Shown: positions 1 to 12,458 of the stretch, piece after piece
How positions within the stretch are numbered: position 1 is the stretch's first letter
Layout: every line of letters begins with the position of its first letter
Assembly: GCA_963969495.1 (NCBI GenBank)
Contig: OZ018324.1
Location: forward strand, 43,212,609-43,276,608
From: Ceratothoa steindachneri
Taxonomy: Eukaryota; Arthropoda; Malacostraca; Isopoda; Cymothoidae
Direction: 5' to 3'
DNA length: 64,000 nucleotides
Position numbers and translations under genes: made by a program
The notes under the pieces: generated by a model
Databases searched by the model: none
Told to the model about the DNA's origin: nothing
The model's input: the letters and a program-made list of their open reading frames with translations, nothing else

Positions 1-427
1 GGCTACATATGTATGCTTATTTCGTGTCAAGAAAGAATGTAAAAGAATAAATACTGTTCTGTCACACTATAGAAAGTTGTACAAAACTAGAAGAAATTTT
101 CCATTATGTTTTAAACTATATTCATGTAAACCAACTTTTGTGCTGCCAGAATAGAGATTTTACAGATTCTGTCCACCTTTGCTTGGTCCGCAGTCTGGAT
201 TCATTACAAGGGCGAAAGAAATAATTAATCTTTTCTAGTTATACACTGCATACTGCATCGTAGCTATCAAGGTAGTAAATCTTATCAAAGCTGGAGATTG
301 TCCATGCTCGTTGCCATCATTTGCAGTTTTCCCTGATTCTATTTTGAATCGAAGTTATGGTCACTTGTCATCAGGGAAACACTAACTCAAATGTTTGCCT
401 CTGCACAGATTTTTGTCCTTGGTAAGT

Positions 428-627
428 NNNNNNNNNNNNNNNNNNNNNNNNNNNNNNNNNNNNNNNNNNNNNNNNNNNNNNNNNNNNNNNNNNNNNNNNN
501 NNNNNNNNNNNNNNNNNNNNNNNNNNNNNNNNNNNNNNNNNNNNNNNNNNNNNNNNNNNNNNNNNNNNNNNNNNNNNNNNNNNNNNNNNNNNNNNNNNNN
601 NNNNNNNNNNNNNNNNNNNNNNNNNNN
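428..627. other. Assembly gap (200 N)
   Basis: Exactly 200 consecutive N. A round number suggests a scaffold gap of set or unknown size, so the true distance between the flanks may differ. Nothing can be called inside, and open frames crossing it are artefacts of the N run. Confidence 0.99.
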
Positions 628-2433
628 AACTTCTAACGGCAAACAAATCCCTTACGGCGAAGTCGTATATATTTCCCAGCGCGCGGAAACGAGCAATGAA
701 TATTCAACCAGAGGGCAGGCACTGCTCCCGCAGTATCAAATCAGTAATCAAGAGGATTCATTGAAATCAGCCAAAGGGCACAACGCGCCACATCACAAGT
801 GACTCTCTGGTACCCTAAAGACTCGCAGGAAGGAAACCAGTTGTTCAGAACTACGGCAGTCAAGGTCGTAAGGAATTATTCTGGAATAATGCGCTTCACT
901 CCGTGCCCTCCAAGGAAACTCCCTCAAACCACCACTCGAGGCTCCCTCAACCACTTGGAAAATCCTAAGCCTATTACATTTTTCCTTACCACCCTCGAAG
1001 AGGCGTGACGCTTTCCCACTACAAAGCGTCACTTCATCATCTCCTCCCGTTATCTTTCGAGTAAATATTGTGCTTCTCATAGCTCGTGCCGAAGCATTCA
1101 TTGTAAATTAATTCCCTTTTGCTGAACGATTAGTTTTTCCATAGTGTACAAATTATTGTTAAATTCTGTTATTTGTTTGAATAATAGTAAAAATTATTAT
1201 TTTTCTCTTGTTTAAATCCAAGAACCACATAAAAAGCCATTGGTCTATTTTCTAAGTCGCCAACGGTATAAAACGCACTCGAATATCCCTCGTAATTAAC
1301 AGGGACTCTTCCTGCGTCTAGGGAGGGCAAGCGATGGCCAGTGACGCCTATCTGACCTACGACACTAACATTAAGTTTAATTATTTTTCTAATTAGAGCC
1401 CTTCCCCATTTACGTCGCATTTCGTCTATATGGAACATTTAAGAGACATCGATACTAAATTTTCCATTAAATTCCATATGCGCCGTATCCAACAAACTTT
1501 CAGTTATAATGATTGCGTTAAAGATTTTCTATTGACCAAAGCATTTAATTCAGCCAATTTGTTTATTATACTCTGTGAATTTGGATAATGATAGTTTAAT
1601 TTATCTTTTAAGAGGAGGTCTTGGTTTCTTAGCGTTTCCCTGGTTGTAATTATTCTCCACATTAGGTGACCTAAGATTTACTGCCTGTCAGCCACTACTT
1701 CCGCTATTCGAGTTTTCCCTGTATGGTGAATGTTTGCCTCCCAGGAACCATACAACTCCTAGAGGCTATTTGCACAGGGAATCCAAAAGGGTAAAGATAA
1801 TTAATAGTCTGCGCCACTAAACTGCTTTCATTTTTAAAGATATAAAAGAACAAATGATTCAAGCTTCGATACCTCGTATCCTCCAAGAGAGGAAATGAAC
1901 TATTTCCCCACATTATGCGGTTTACCTAAATTACTCTGATCAATGGCTTGACCCTGGTTGTGCGAACGTAAAGATTATCCTCCTCTAGCCAAGGGACAGT
2001 CTGTCTGTAGAGAGTGATGGAAAAATCTTCACAACCCTCCATAAAATCTGCTGCATCACTCTTGAAACGGTCCTTCTTTACAATTTGGTTAATGCATGGG
2101 TCTTCCTTTTTGAAGTATTCATTGCCCTACCGGTTGATATTAAGCTTTATATAAACTTGTTTATTCATAGGTTTACAGAATATTATGGATTACACATTTG
2201 ATCGCTTGGCATTCTTTGCGATGGCTCGAATTAAAAGAAAACCTTGGTGCCGCAGCTTTAGGTTCAACTCGCAGAAAGAGAGCGGTATCAAAATATCTTA
2301 GCCATTGTTATCTAGACCATTTGTTTTAAAACTGAGGTTTACGCACATCTGAGGCTGCGTCACACAATATTACGGGGTGTACATACAACATTCAAGAATA
2401 ATATTCATTTTTCTTTAATATAAATAGCTTGAA
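628..2433. other. No recognisable gene
   Basis: Short open frames only. An 89-codon minus-strand frame at 1169-1438 and a 102-codon minus-strand frame at 793-1101 show no motif I recognise. The stretch 640-1080 is somewhat richer in G+C than its surroundings and may be an old repeat. No terminal repeats or RNA gene were seen. Confidence 0.5.
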
Positions 2434-4725
2434 CCCTTTGGCTGCGATGATCGAACTTGTCTCCCAAATAAAGTTAAACATTCAATGCGACACTCTACAA
2501 AAGTCAACATTACTGAAAAAATGTTACGGGCAACAAGAATCTCACGACTCAAATTGACTCAATTTTTTACGTTTGCGTAAAGTATGAACTTCCGTGCGCG
2601 CTAGATTAAGGGGAAGTATGCATTCATCGATGTTGGTTTTTTGCTGTTGTAAGTTACCATGTCGTTTTATTTTACTATTATAATGAATACTTATTGTATT
2701 TTATAATTATAGATATTTTCATTTCATACCTCTACAGTTTTATACTATGTTTTACACTATTCTAAATTTGTATTCGCCTGGATTTATAGATGAAATTTTT
2801 CAAGATTATTTTTCTGATGGTGATTCAGAAAGTCTCTCGATTGATGAAGAAAGCATGATTATGAAAAGAATGAACTTGCTGATATAGATTTTGTTGAAGA
2901 GGTAGGAGACTTACTAAAATGTTAGTGTAAGTAAGGAAAATATAAATTTCTTTTCTCTTCAAGGAGTAATCGATTTAAGTGGGCTTCATCAGAATCTTGA
3001 GTCATTTTCAATGTTTTAAAAAGTTTTTCCCTGCCGAAATTTATGAAATTAGAGCCAGAGAAACTAATAGGTATGCCAAGAAAATTATTGATAGGGAGCA
3101 GTCGCTCTCTCCTAGATCTAGATATAGAAAATGGTGAGATGTATCTGGAAATCATATAAAGGCATTTGTCAAAATATAAATTGTTATGGGTATGGTTCAT
3201 AAGCCTATACTTCAGTCATATTTCTACCCCAAACATTTCCATGCCTCTACACTTGGCTTCAGTACTATAATGTCTAGGGATCAGTATTTACTTATTCGAT
3301 AATTTTGGCAGTAATGAAACTGCAGATACAGATGACAAATTAAATAAAATTAGGCCGATTCTGGATGTTGTTAGTGGATTGTACACACAACATTACACAA
3401 GCAATAGGGGAATAAGTGTAGATGAAACAATAGTTAATAACAAGGAGAGACTGTTCTTCAAACAATATTTGCCAACAAAACCAACTTCAAAGTAGGGAAT
3501 TAAAATTTGGTCACTCTTTGACTCAAGTACTGGTTATCTTCTGAAATTTAATGTTTCTACCGGAAAAAAAGCTGGACCTGTTAGTAGTAAAGGCCTTGGA
3601 TATAGAATAGTTACTTCACTACTCAGTGACTTTGAAAACAAAGGTCATATTGTCTATTTAGAGCAAATGGGAGCAAAATGGAGCATTTGGTAGAGTCAAA
3701 GCAAACCGGAAGGGCCGGCCGTCTGAAATGAAGAACCTAGAAATGAAAAAAGGTGATCTGCCAACCACATGGGTAAATAATAATCAAACACTTATTGCTA
3801 CATACTGTCAAGACACAGGAAAGGTGAACGTGCTCTCAAGTGTAGGCAATAAGGATATCAGCAGTTAAAGTGAATTCGAAGACAGGCAAAAGGTGGTTCA
3901 TAAACTTACTATCCAACAATATTATAATCAATTCATGGGGGGGAGGGGTAGATAAATTGACCATCTGTGTTCTACGTATCCTTTCAACAGAAAATGAAAT
4001 ATAAATGGTACCAAACTATATGTCATTTTATAGTCAAATTAGCTTTGGTAAACAGCAATATCTGTTATAATATTCAAAATCCCAATGACAAAATGTTGCC
4101 TCGAAAATTCAGAGAATTAGTAGTAACTGGTATGCTAGAAGGTTATGCCACTTGTGGTAATTCAAATAAACGGGAAAAAGGACCTGGCAACACACCGTTG
4201 GCAAATCAGTTAGTTGAGAGGCATTTTCTATCATGCCAGGAGGACAAAAAAATTAAGCCGAACTGTACTGTTTGCAGTATAGTCCCAAATAAATGCAGCA
4301 AAAAAGGAAAGGGAAAGTGTAAAAGAAAACACACTTCATAAGTTTGCAAAAAATGCCCACAAACACCAGAATTATGGATTGCCCCCTGTTCTAAAATTGT
4401 TCACACACAGAAAGTATACAAAATTGTATGCAGCTGTTCTGTAACAAATGACTAGAATCAGAAAATGGTGTGACTAAGGTCGATCGCCGCAGAGATGCTA
4501 TTCAAGTATGAGTACATTCGGCAATAGTAGACTCTCGCATTTAATAATTAATAAAGTAATTCATTATTTTTATTTTTTTTCAAATTTTTATTTACTTTTC
4601 ACATGCTATGTAAGGTTATAATTAACAAAATGTAATAAAATGTTTGAATATCTTATTTGATTTTTTACCGTCAAAACTGTACTCTTAGGAGTAGGTTATT
4701 TCCAAACCATCACGCTTCAAAAGGG
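2434..4725 (+). mobile_element. piggyBac-type DNA transposon, decayed
   Basis: The left end reads CCCTTTGGCTGCGATGAT after TTGAA (2429-2433). The right end, read inward on the other strand, is CCCTTTTGAAGCGTGATGGT, and it is followed outside by TTAA at 4726-4729. CCC-starting ends at a TTAA target are the hallmark of the piggyBac superfamily; the left target copy has mutated. The ends enclose a transposase relic on the plus strand, giving an element of about 2.3 kb, a usual size for an autonomous piggyBac. The end match is imperfect, so the precise left boundary is inferred. Confidence 0.75.
2780..4520 (+). pseudogene. piggyBac transposase (DDE_Tnp_1_7), broken
   Basis: The transposase can be followed through all frames with several stops and frameshifts. 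An acidic N-terminal part (DEIFQDYFSDGDSE) begins near 2785. The first catalytic Asp lies in SVDET at about 3415-3429, followed by a basic FKQYLPTKPT stretch, a TAG at 3493-3495, and then KIWSLFDSSTGY. A GG(V/E)D-type segment around 3940-3960, where the last catalytic Asp is expected, is disrupted, and KYKWYQTICHFIVKLALVNS follows in the 3967-4341 frame. The C-terminal end is Cys-rich (about 4260-4440), matching the zinc-binding tail of piggyBac transposases. The middle of the catalytic domain (3650-3950) is badly damaged. The family would cut and paste at TTAA; this copy cannot encode an active enzyme. Confidence 0.85.
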
Positions 4726-4729
4726 TTAA

Positions 4730-5235
4730 ACACCCTCAAGTTAAATAAAAACATATTTATCTGTCATGATCTGACATGTGAAAACATTGATTTTATCTCG
4801 CTGCTGGCTATTTGTTACTTGTGAAAGGGTTCTCCCGTTGATTATATGAATAATTATCTTCCTTCTAAAGTTATTTGCTTTCATTGGCTGGAAAAAATAA
4901 TTATAGCATTAATAGTCACTTGATTTAATTATGTATGTTTTTTGTTAATTATAATTTTAATGTAAATTGAAAGAATTTCAGTAGACATTTGGCAACTCTC
5001 CACGAATCCAAGATGTCTATGAACCATGATTGCGGGAATTTAGTTTGTTTTTAAAATTTGCATGTATTGTGATGTATGTGAATATAACTCTTTAGTATTG
5101 TTGTAATTTTTTCCAATTGTGCAGTAATGGCCAATTAATAACTGATGAAGTCATAAATCTAGGTATAAACTTTTTATTCCTAAATTTTGCAATATACAAT
5201 TGCAGAAGTCTTAATACCAAGTACATTGGTGTACG
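4730..5235. other. No recognisable gene
   Basis: AT-rich sequence right of the piggyBac end. No coding motif, terminal repeat or RNA gene seen. Confidence 0.5.
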
Positions 5236-5239
5236 CAGA

Positions 5240-5835
5240 AATAACCCGACACAAGCTGCGAGGCCTCCCTTATTCCAAATTCGCTTTTCGCCTCGAATTC
5301 CCTCCGCCCCTTTTCACACCAAAGAGACCAACAAATTTGCGGCCGGTCGCTCAGGAAAATGTCGGCCTCGAAGGACACCCGCTAGCCGAAGAAGGTTTGA
5401 GTTTTCTCGCCGTCGTAAACCGCGACGTGGAGCAAGGATAGTTCGAAGGTGTGAAAGATTTACTCTGTGTGGCAGCAGATGGAAAGGTCTTTCGCGCAGC
5501 GATATGGATTTTATGAGAATTCGGTGCTCTCTCTCGATTTTTGCTCGTGAGGGAAATAATAGGGAAAATTCTCCCTGGAGTCAGGCAGAAGGTCTTGGAC
5601 CTACGTTGTGAGGAGAGCTCGTTCCACAAAAGAAACAGTTCTCTTGTTTCAAGGGAGAAACTTCTCAGGGAATTGGTGTGTTGTCAAACTTATCGCAGCC
5701 TCCCCCCCTCTCCAGAGTTAGAGGTTACACAGGACCTCCCTCTGAGGATTACTCTATACGTAGCTAGGTACTCGGTCTTGGCTACCCACTCAAAGAGCCG
5801 AATAATCGGACAGTCACTTCGAGGAAGAAGAAGTC
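5240..5835. other. GC-rich island of unknown identity
   Basis: G+C is visibly higher than on either side, with many CG dinucleotides, and long open frames exist on both strands (164 codons plus at 5117-5611, 100 codons plus at 5541-5843, 92 codons minus at 5351-5629). None shows a conserved motif. Overlapping open frames in several phases fit base composition better than a real gene. It could be the LTR or untranslated part of an unrecognised element, or a CpG-rich regulatory segment. Confidence 0.35.
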
Positions 5836-5844
5836 CGATTTGAG

Positions 5845-6595
5845 CCACAGTTTGGCTCACCTTCGTGATCCGGCATATGATCAGTATATCACCGGTGTAG
5901 TATTACCTTCTCATTTGCTAACCTCGGATGACCGGACTATGTGCAATCATCGGCAGCAGAAAAAAATCTTCACCGTCATTCTCAAAATACTTACGAACTC
6001 AAAGGTATCGTTAAAGTGATTTATTCCCTCTCCTCACTACACCGGGTTATTCGTTAACTATAATCCCCATCTCAAGCCTATAACCCCGTGTATTAGAAGT
6101 GATTAATTCGGTGCTTAATTCAATAATATTATTCCATTCATTCTGTTCGGTGCGATTAAGACGCAAGCATCCTAGTGAGTAATTTTCAAGTATAATCCCC
6201 ACGACATTATGTAGACTTACTTATCCAGTGCAAAAAATAATTCTATTTATACCTATATACGCTGTTTCATATTTCTAATTCATGTACATTAAAGATTATT
6301 TTTTATCTGTGTGTTTAACTATTTCGGACCATCCTTTGGCAATTAATAAGCAATCCACTCGGCATAAATCTCAATATTACACAAGTCCACCCATGACTGG
6401 TTTTTACTGAGTGAGGACACACTCAGGGGATTCTTATCTTAATTTTGATCAAAAAGTAACCCCGGGGTTATTATTATTGACTGGAAGTGGCCAGGGTAGG
6501 TGTATTGGATACACTTAACCTCCGCTTCACCTTGGTGCAGTAATGAAATATATGTTCAGGAAGTGGGACTGGGGTTACGCACTTACTAAACCTCG
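5845..6595. other. No recognisable gene
   Basis: Mixed AT-rich sequence with no open frame of note and no repeat end recognised. Confidence 0.5.
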
Positions 6596-6599
6596 ACAA

Positions 6600-7625
6600 C
6601 AATCACCTATAAGATGGCTAAATGGCTTACAAAGAAATCTGTGAAAAAATTCGGCTGGTTGCCAACTCTTCGGAAGAATAAATAACATGTAGGCCTATGG
6701 CTACTTCTGGCTAAGAGCAAGAATCCCTTATGGTTACTTTTGTCTCTGAATGGTGTTTACATATCACATCAACAGAAAAAATGCCAAAGTAAAAAAGAAA
6801 GTAAGATGTTATCTGAATGATTATGTCAAATATCGATTGCATGCACTCATATTAAGAAAGAGCCTCGCACGCTCTGCCTATTGTATCATGATATAGTTGC
6901 TAATGATAGCATGAAATTATCAAGCTTAAAAAGGCATTTAGAATCCAAACATCCTGAGAATGCTGGAAAGCCAATAGCACTTTTTCAACGTTCCTTGAAA
7001 TTCTGCAATGCTCAATCCTCCACTTTGCAAATTACACCAATTTTAATGAAAAATATTTGAAAGCTTCGTTTGAGGTTAGTTACCTAATAGCAAATAAATC
7101 TCACTCTATTGGTGAAACCCTTATACTTCCTGCTGCTGTACAAATGGTTGAAAGCATTCATGCAAAAGTATGCTAAAAAATTAAAAGCAATCCTTTGTCG
7201 GATAACACTTTTGCAAGACACAGAAATGATAGCTGAAGATTTGAAGAAATAGTTACTAGGGCAGATCAATATGTGTGGAAGGTTTGTTTTGCAATTAAAT
7301 GAAAGTACTGACATCTATAACATAGCTCAGCTTCTTGGTTTCATTAAATATTTATTTAATGAAAAAGATGAAGAACTGCTTTTATGCAACTCATACAAAG
7401 GGAAATGCTCGGGAAAAGAAATATTCTTAAATGTAATTTTCTTTTTCATGAGTACAAACTCGCCTGGGTTCATTGTATTAGTATAACTTCTGATGGTGCA
7501 ACTGCTTTGACAGGAGTCTCAAAGGGATTTAGTGATAAGGTTACAGAAATAGCACTCCGTGTTAAATTTTCTTATTGCATCATTCATAAGCAAAGAACTC
7601 TAGCAAAGAAGCCAGAGCAATAAAA
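6600..7625 (+). pseudogene. hAT-family (ZBED-like) transposase, decayed
   Basis: Reading across frames gives a ZBED/hAT-type protein. A lysine-rich start (about 6615-6660) is followed by a degenerate BED zinc-finger end with LKRHLESKHPE near 6925-6960, and then by the segment typical of ZBED5-like proteins: ANKSHSIGETLILPA (about 7090-7135), ITSDGATALTGV (about 7485-7525) and a Cys/His-containing KFSYCIIHKQ near 7565-7595. In this family the Asp of SDGA is an RNase-H-fold catalytic residue. At least six stops or shifts separate the pieces, and the C-terminal dimerisation region is absent. It is followed within 150 bp by a mariner element. No inverted ends or 8-bp target duplication were found, so the limits are only those of the coding trace. 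Confidence 0.7.
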
Positions 7626-7766
7626 TAGCACAAGTTAGGCTCACCGTAGTTGGTGCGTTACTTTTTCTCTGGTGATAACTATCTGCTTCCATTTTAAGTT
7701 GATATTAAAACAAAATACAAAATACAGGGTGGTAATTGCGACAATAATCCCTGAAAGAAAAAAGTA

Positions 7767-8661
7767 CGAGGGACGGTCAATAAGTTTTGCGAATCGGTAG
7801 GGCAAAACAGAGGAAGGGGGATGGGTGTTTGTGAGGGTGTTATGACAAGTCAGGACCTGCAACCGAATTCTCCTGCCTCGTCTATTTAAGGAGCAGTAGC
7901 TGATCGCAGATCGTCACTCACAAATTTTCCAACAATGGAGAAGGTTGAGCACCGCGCAGTGATAAAACTTTTGACCAAGAAAGGCAAAAATGCAAAAGAG
8001 AACAATGAACGCATGGTTGCAGTGTCCAACGACACCGCCCCTTCCTATGCAACCATTGGTCACTGGAACAGGGAGTTCCGCCATGGTCGTGAGTCCCTTG
8101 AAGATGACCCCCGTCCAGGGCACCCGTCAGACGTGACCATCGAGTACAATGTTGCCCGTGTGGCGAGGATAATCCTCGAAAATCGAGCGAGAACTTGGAA
8201 TATCACATGGAAGTGTTATCAACATCATCCACGACAATTTAGCCATGGCCAAGGTCTGTGCCCGTTGGGTCGCTAGAAACCTCACGCCCCATGGTCGACT
8301 TCAACGCGTCAAAGTCCACCAGGCCAGAGTTGCACAAGCTACCTTGCGCGAGTGCGGACTCGAGGAGCTCAACCATCCCTCCTAAATTCCAGATCTGGCC
8401 CCTAGCGACTACTTTTATTCCGCCAGCTCAAGGCTGCACTGCGTGGACGCCGGTTTGGGGACGATGAAGATGTCCAGCTTGCCGTCCAGGAGTGGATTGA
8501 ACAGCAGTCGGGAGATTTCTAGTTGTCAGGAATTCGAAGCCTCAGGGGCAAGTGACGCAAGTGCATTGAAGTCGAAGGTAGTCATATTGAAAATAGTAAA
8601 ACACTTTTCCCTATATCTCGTTTTCTTATATCCGAATTGCAAAACTTATTGACTGCCCTCG
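7767..8661 (+). mobile_element. mariner-like element with paired TIRs, internally deleted
   Basis: The left end CGAGGGACGGTCAATAAG, continuing TTTTGC, is matched by the right end read inward, CGAGGGCAGTCAATAAG, continuing TTTTGC. Both sit directly inside TA dinucleotides (7765-7766 and 8662-8663), as Tc1/mariner insertions do. Between them lies a plus-strand transposase start and end without its middle. At about 0.9 kb it is shorter than the 1.2-1.4 kb usual for a complete mariner, so it is a deletion derivative. Confidence 0.9.
7935..8580 (+). pseudogene. mariner transposase (SETMAR-like), deleted
   Basis: The start ATG at 7935 opens a helix-turn-helix domain (EKVEHRAVIKLLTKKGKN onward). 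The linker motif SLEDDPRPGHPS lies near 8092-8130, and the second DNA-binding part is shifted (about 8150-8270). The sequence then jumps from the SARWVARNLTPHGRLQRV-type segment (about 8262-8310, frame-shifted) to the very end of the catalytic domain, with PDLAPSDYF-like coding near 8390-8415 holding the last Asp, and QLAVQEWIEQQSGDF near 8474-8520. The first two catalytic Asp residues are gone. The protein would bind the TIRs and cut at TA; this copy is dead but its ends could be moved in trans. Identification is by family recognition. Confidence 0.88.
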
Positions 8662-8669
8662 TACTAGGC

Positions 8670-9655
8670 CAATTTCAAAAGAAAACAGTGTTGCTGACGT
8701 GAAACATATGACAAATGATGACGTTTTATCTCATTAATCAAACACTTGATTATAGATAATTAATATGCATCTAGCAGGGTGGTAAAATTAATTCAAAATG
8801 ACTTAATACATATTGCTCAATTATTTTAATCTTGGATTTTAATTTAGTCATGCACTATCTGCATTATATAGTTTATCTTTATTTCACTTTCACTATTTAT
8901 GTCTATTTCCATGTTAAATTTGTTTGATATTTTTATTATAATATTTTGTAAAAATAAATTTGAGTGTAGATGAATTGGAATCAAATATTTATCATAGTTA
9001 CTTACTCAGTTCCAACCTTGCTGATAGCAGTTTAAAGATAACTGTAGTAAACTGCCTTATTCAGGCTATTTTAAAGCTATATATCAGTCATAAAACAGTG
9101 CGTTAACACTTTCTAAATATTACAAAAGTCCACAAAAATTTGGAAACTAAATAACTGTATGAAGAACAACGCTTACAGCGTGAACCATTTATGGATAGAA
9201 TTGTTAGGGGACATGAACAGAGGGTTCTTTACTCCAAGATTAAGCGCAAGAGACAATAACTTGTTCGCTATAAAACCAACATTGATCTTCCTAGACGTCA
9301 ATCTAAAGGCGATGTTCTGCCTATGTTGCGATGTGAAATGAATTATTCCTTATGATGTCGCAGATAATAGGCAATAAGCTACTGCAGACCTCTATTTTCA
9401 ACAATTGTAACCTTGAATTGGGAACAATTGCATCCCTTGATGTTGAACAATAGAATCTAAAATGTTCAATAATTGCATGATTAAATGAAACTTTTGAACA
9501 AAGACACTATTTATGACAATGTGCTCAAACATGTGGACCATTTGCCTGAAAGAAACAAAATTATGCTGGGTTAAGAAGGTCTTCCTCATCCTATATAATT
9601 ACAGAAGCTTAATTTTATTCCAATTTATTTAATTCAGTAAAATATCAGATAAATT
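8670..9655. other. No recognisable gene
   Basis: AT-rich. Short frames at 9159-9341 (plus) and 9398-9589 (minus) carry no known motif. The similar phrases near 9405-9470 (TTGAATTGGGAACAATTG and TTGATGTTGAACAATAG) form a weak local repeat. Confidence 0.5.
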
Positions 9656-9659
9656 ACAA

Positions 9660-10795
9660 AGATTATCCCTGATATTAAGGAGATGGGGGAAGAGTATATA
9701 GTAGAGTGGTTAGTCAGATTGTTTATAAATTTATGGACAAGAGGTGTGTTCCGGAAGTTTTGAGAAATGCATGATTTTTTTCTATTTACAAGAGAAAGGG
9801 TAAAAGAACTGAATGTGAGAGTTATAGAGGTACAAGTCTGTTAAGTGTGCCTAGAAACATATATGAACGAGTGTTAAGTGAAAGAGTTAGGAGGTGCACA
9901 GAAATTCTGATTAGAGAGGAACAAGAGGGGTTTAAAAAGGGGAGAGGGTGCGTGAAACAGAATTTCACTTTAAAGAATATATGTGAGAAGTACCTGAAAA
10001 AGAATAAAAATGTGTACATGGCATTAATGGACCTGGAGAAAGCGTATGAAAGAGTTGACCGAAAGGGGATGTGGAATGTGTTGAGAAGTCGTGGGATTTA
10101 ATTCACACTAATAAGAGCTAGCAAAAGCTTTTATGATGACTGTAAAGCGTGTGTGAGGGTTGGAAAAAAGGAAGGTGAGTATTCAATGTAAAAACTGGAC
10201 TGAGCAAAGGATGCGTGATGTCACTCTGACTGTTCAATCTAAATATGGATGGCGTAGTGAGTGAGTTGAAAGCAAGAGTGGTTCGTAGGGGTGCAGCATT
10301 ACTTAGTAAAAATGGAAGATGTACGAGCTAGAACAATCGTTGTTTGCAGATGATTCAGTGCTGGTGGATGACTCAAAAGAGAAACTAGAGGCACTGGTTC
10401 AAAATATTTGGGATTGCGTTTGAGAGAACGAATCTCAGTGTGAATGAAGACAAAAGCAAGGTAATTTGGTGCAATAGGGAAGGAATGAGTAGGCTGCAAA
10501 TGACTCTAAATGAGAGCAGGCTGGAAGAAGTGCAGTGGTTTAAGTTAATAGCTGTGGATCTGGCAGGTGAGGGAAGGCATGAAAATGACATATTGCTGTG
10601 AATGAAAAACTGAGTAAAGCATATGGTTTATAAGGAGTTTAAGGAAAGGAAAGCGAATGAGCAGCCCGGTGCAAATGAGATTGTATGAGGGAATGTTGGT
10701 TCCTACTGCTCTTTGTAGATGTGAAACATGGACGTTGAGTGCGAACGAAAGGAAGAAGGTTGAAGTTACTCACACATCATCTACTTCATTTCAAG
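9660..10795 (+). pseudogene. LINE (non-LTR) reverse transcriptase, decayed
   Basis: Reverse transcriptase motifs run in order across frames: the finger region with YKRKGK and NYRG-type SYRGTSLLSV (about 9785-9850); the ERVLSERVRRC and EEQEGFKKGRGC block in the open frame 9847-10101; motif A MALMDLEKAYERVD with its catalytic Asp (about 10018-10060); and the catalytic box LFADDSVLV with FADD at 10343-10354. A thumb-like region follows with NEDKSKV (about 10440-10465). Stops occur at 10099 and repeatedly afterwards. The endonuclease domain and the 3' end are missing. This is an arthropod-type LINE; I cannot fix the clade by eye. The catalytic residues survive but the frame does not. Confidence 0.88.
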
Positions 10796-10799
10796 TGTG

Positions 10800-12340
10800 A
10801 ATCCATTCAGATTTAGTCACCTTTTACGACAAGTAGCTGAAATTATATCAGGGCAATTCTAGCTCCCTTTCTAGCAGGGATCATAGTAAATCGCCGTAAA
10901 TAATAAAAAAAATTGGTGTACATAAATATAATAAATTCGACGCGTAAAGGATATTTCAAGGAAAACTTTGCAACTAATCAACGAAATAATTTTTCAAAAT
11001 AAATAAAAAGGTATTTAATAGAGAAATATTTACAGCCAAAAACATATTCTGCAAAAAGAAACATTCTTAAACACATTTAACATTCACTTCAAACAATGAG
11101 AGGTTGTAAGACAGCAAAGAGTGAGCTTTATAGGGCTATCAGTTTGTTGACCTCACACCCTTTCACCAAACCCAACGAAATTCGATTCAAATACACCAAT
11201 CAAATGAGAAATTCCTATGCAGCAGATAAAGGTAGTCCATAGCACCTTCTTTTAACTGTGGCATACAATGTACTATAATTTTTATGTAATATAAACAGGT
11301 GTATATCTTAAAATACAGTATGAGTGCAAATTTATTATCTATTTTTCATAAGGAGATTTCAGCCTTAATCCATTCTAAACCTTATTTAAATCCGTCTCCA
11401 AATTTGAGTTTTCAGACTTCCTATCCTCTATACTTCCTTTTCTTTGGCCTTTGATTTTTTTGAAAAAAGCATTAGTGTAATTTCATTCTTCATTATCTTC
11501 ATTGGCTTTTCTTGGCCTTGATGCATGCAAAAAGATCTGTGGCTCAATATTTTAAACAAATTTTCATTTCCTATACCTTCATCCTTTCCTTTAAAGTTCT
11601 CTCTTTACACACATTCTAACGGAGATCCATGTCCTAGTTACTATTTCACTTTAAACCCCAAAGTAATATTCTAATAGTTTTTTCGTTGAAGACAGAGTTT
11701 GCAATTAACAAGTGGTTCAGGCTAAATATAAAGGTTTGCATAACAGAAAATCCCCCGAAATATATCAACCAAAAATCAAGGAAATTTAAAATTTTTGAAA
11801 TATCAACTAAATGATGGCTGAGAGATAAATATTTACCTAAATTAGCCACCCTCAGCTTCCACTAGGGCTTCATGATGGCTTAGGAACATGGCCAATGCGT
11901 TCATTGCTATGTATCTGGAAAGATCTTCGAACACCCCTTGATCTTGGCCACCAGCTCGTTCCTGATGTTGCAGGCAGAGTGGTTGGTATATTTCTCAATC
12001 GCGCTTCACGCATAGTGATCCATGCAATTAAAATAGTAGAATTAGGAAGTATTATGTTCTAACAACAACCTTCTTCATCCAGGGTTTCACTAAAATCTGC
12101 AGTAGATACATATAGCCAACCAAATTGTGCCTAAGACACTGCTCAAAGTTATCGGGCAGCATGACGTTACCCTGACTTGAAATGCAAAGAAAGACTATTA
12201 TAGTTGAGCAAAACTTGATTTACATGATCTAGGAGAAGGCAGTTGGATTGTTGGCAAGCTAGCTGTTGTTTTTGGTGTTATGCAACTGGTCCTGGTAGAA
12301 GTTCCTTTTCTCTGAGTAGAACCAAATAGTCCCCTCGTCA
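10800..12340. other. No recognisable gene
   Basis: AT-rich sequence. The frame at 11646-11849 (minus, 67 codons) is unremarkable. Between 11870 and 12340 there are scattered coding-like phrases on the minus strand but no motif that I can name. Confidence 0.45.
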
Positions 12341-12458
12341 ACAGGATGGTTCAACTTGTTCAGAGTCTTATTCGACGTCTACAAGCGCGCTTCTCCTTGA
12401 TTATCGAGGTGAAAATTTGTCCGAGTGGTAGTGAAGGTCCTCATTCAGTGCAAGCTTC

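Noticed and set aside
418..427. CTTGGTAAGT as a 5' splice site just before the gap
   Set aside because: Perfect donor consensus, but no coding exon is recognisable beside it and the downstream sequence is missing; such a match is expected by chance in 64 kb.
391..802. Open frames crossing the N gap
   Set aside because: Most codons are N; they have no sequence support.
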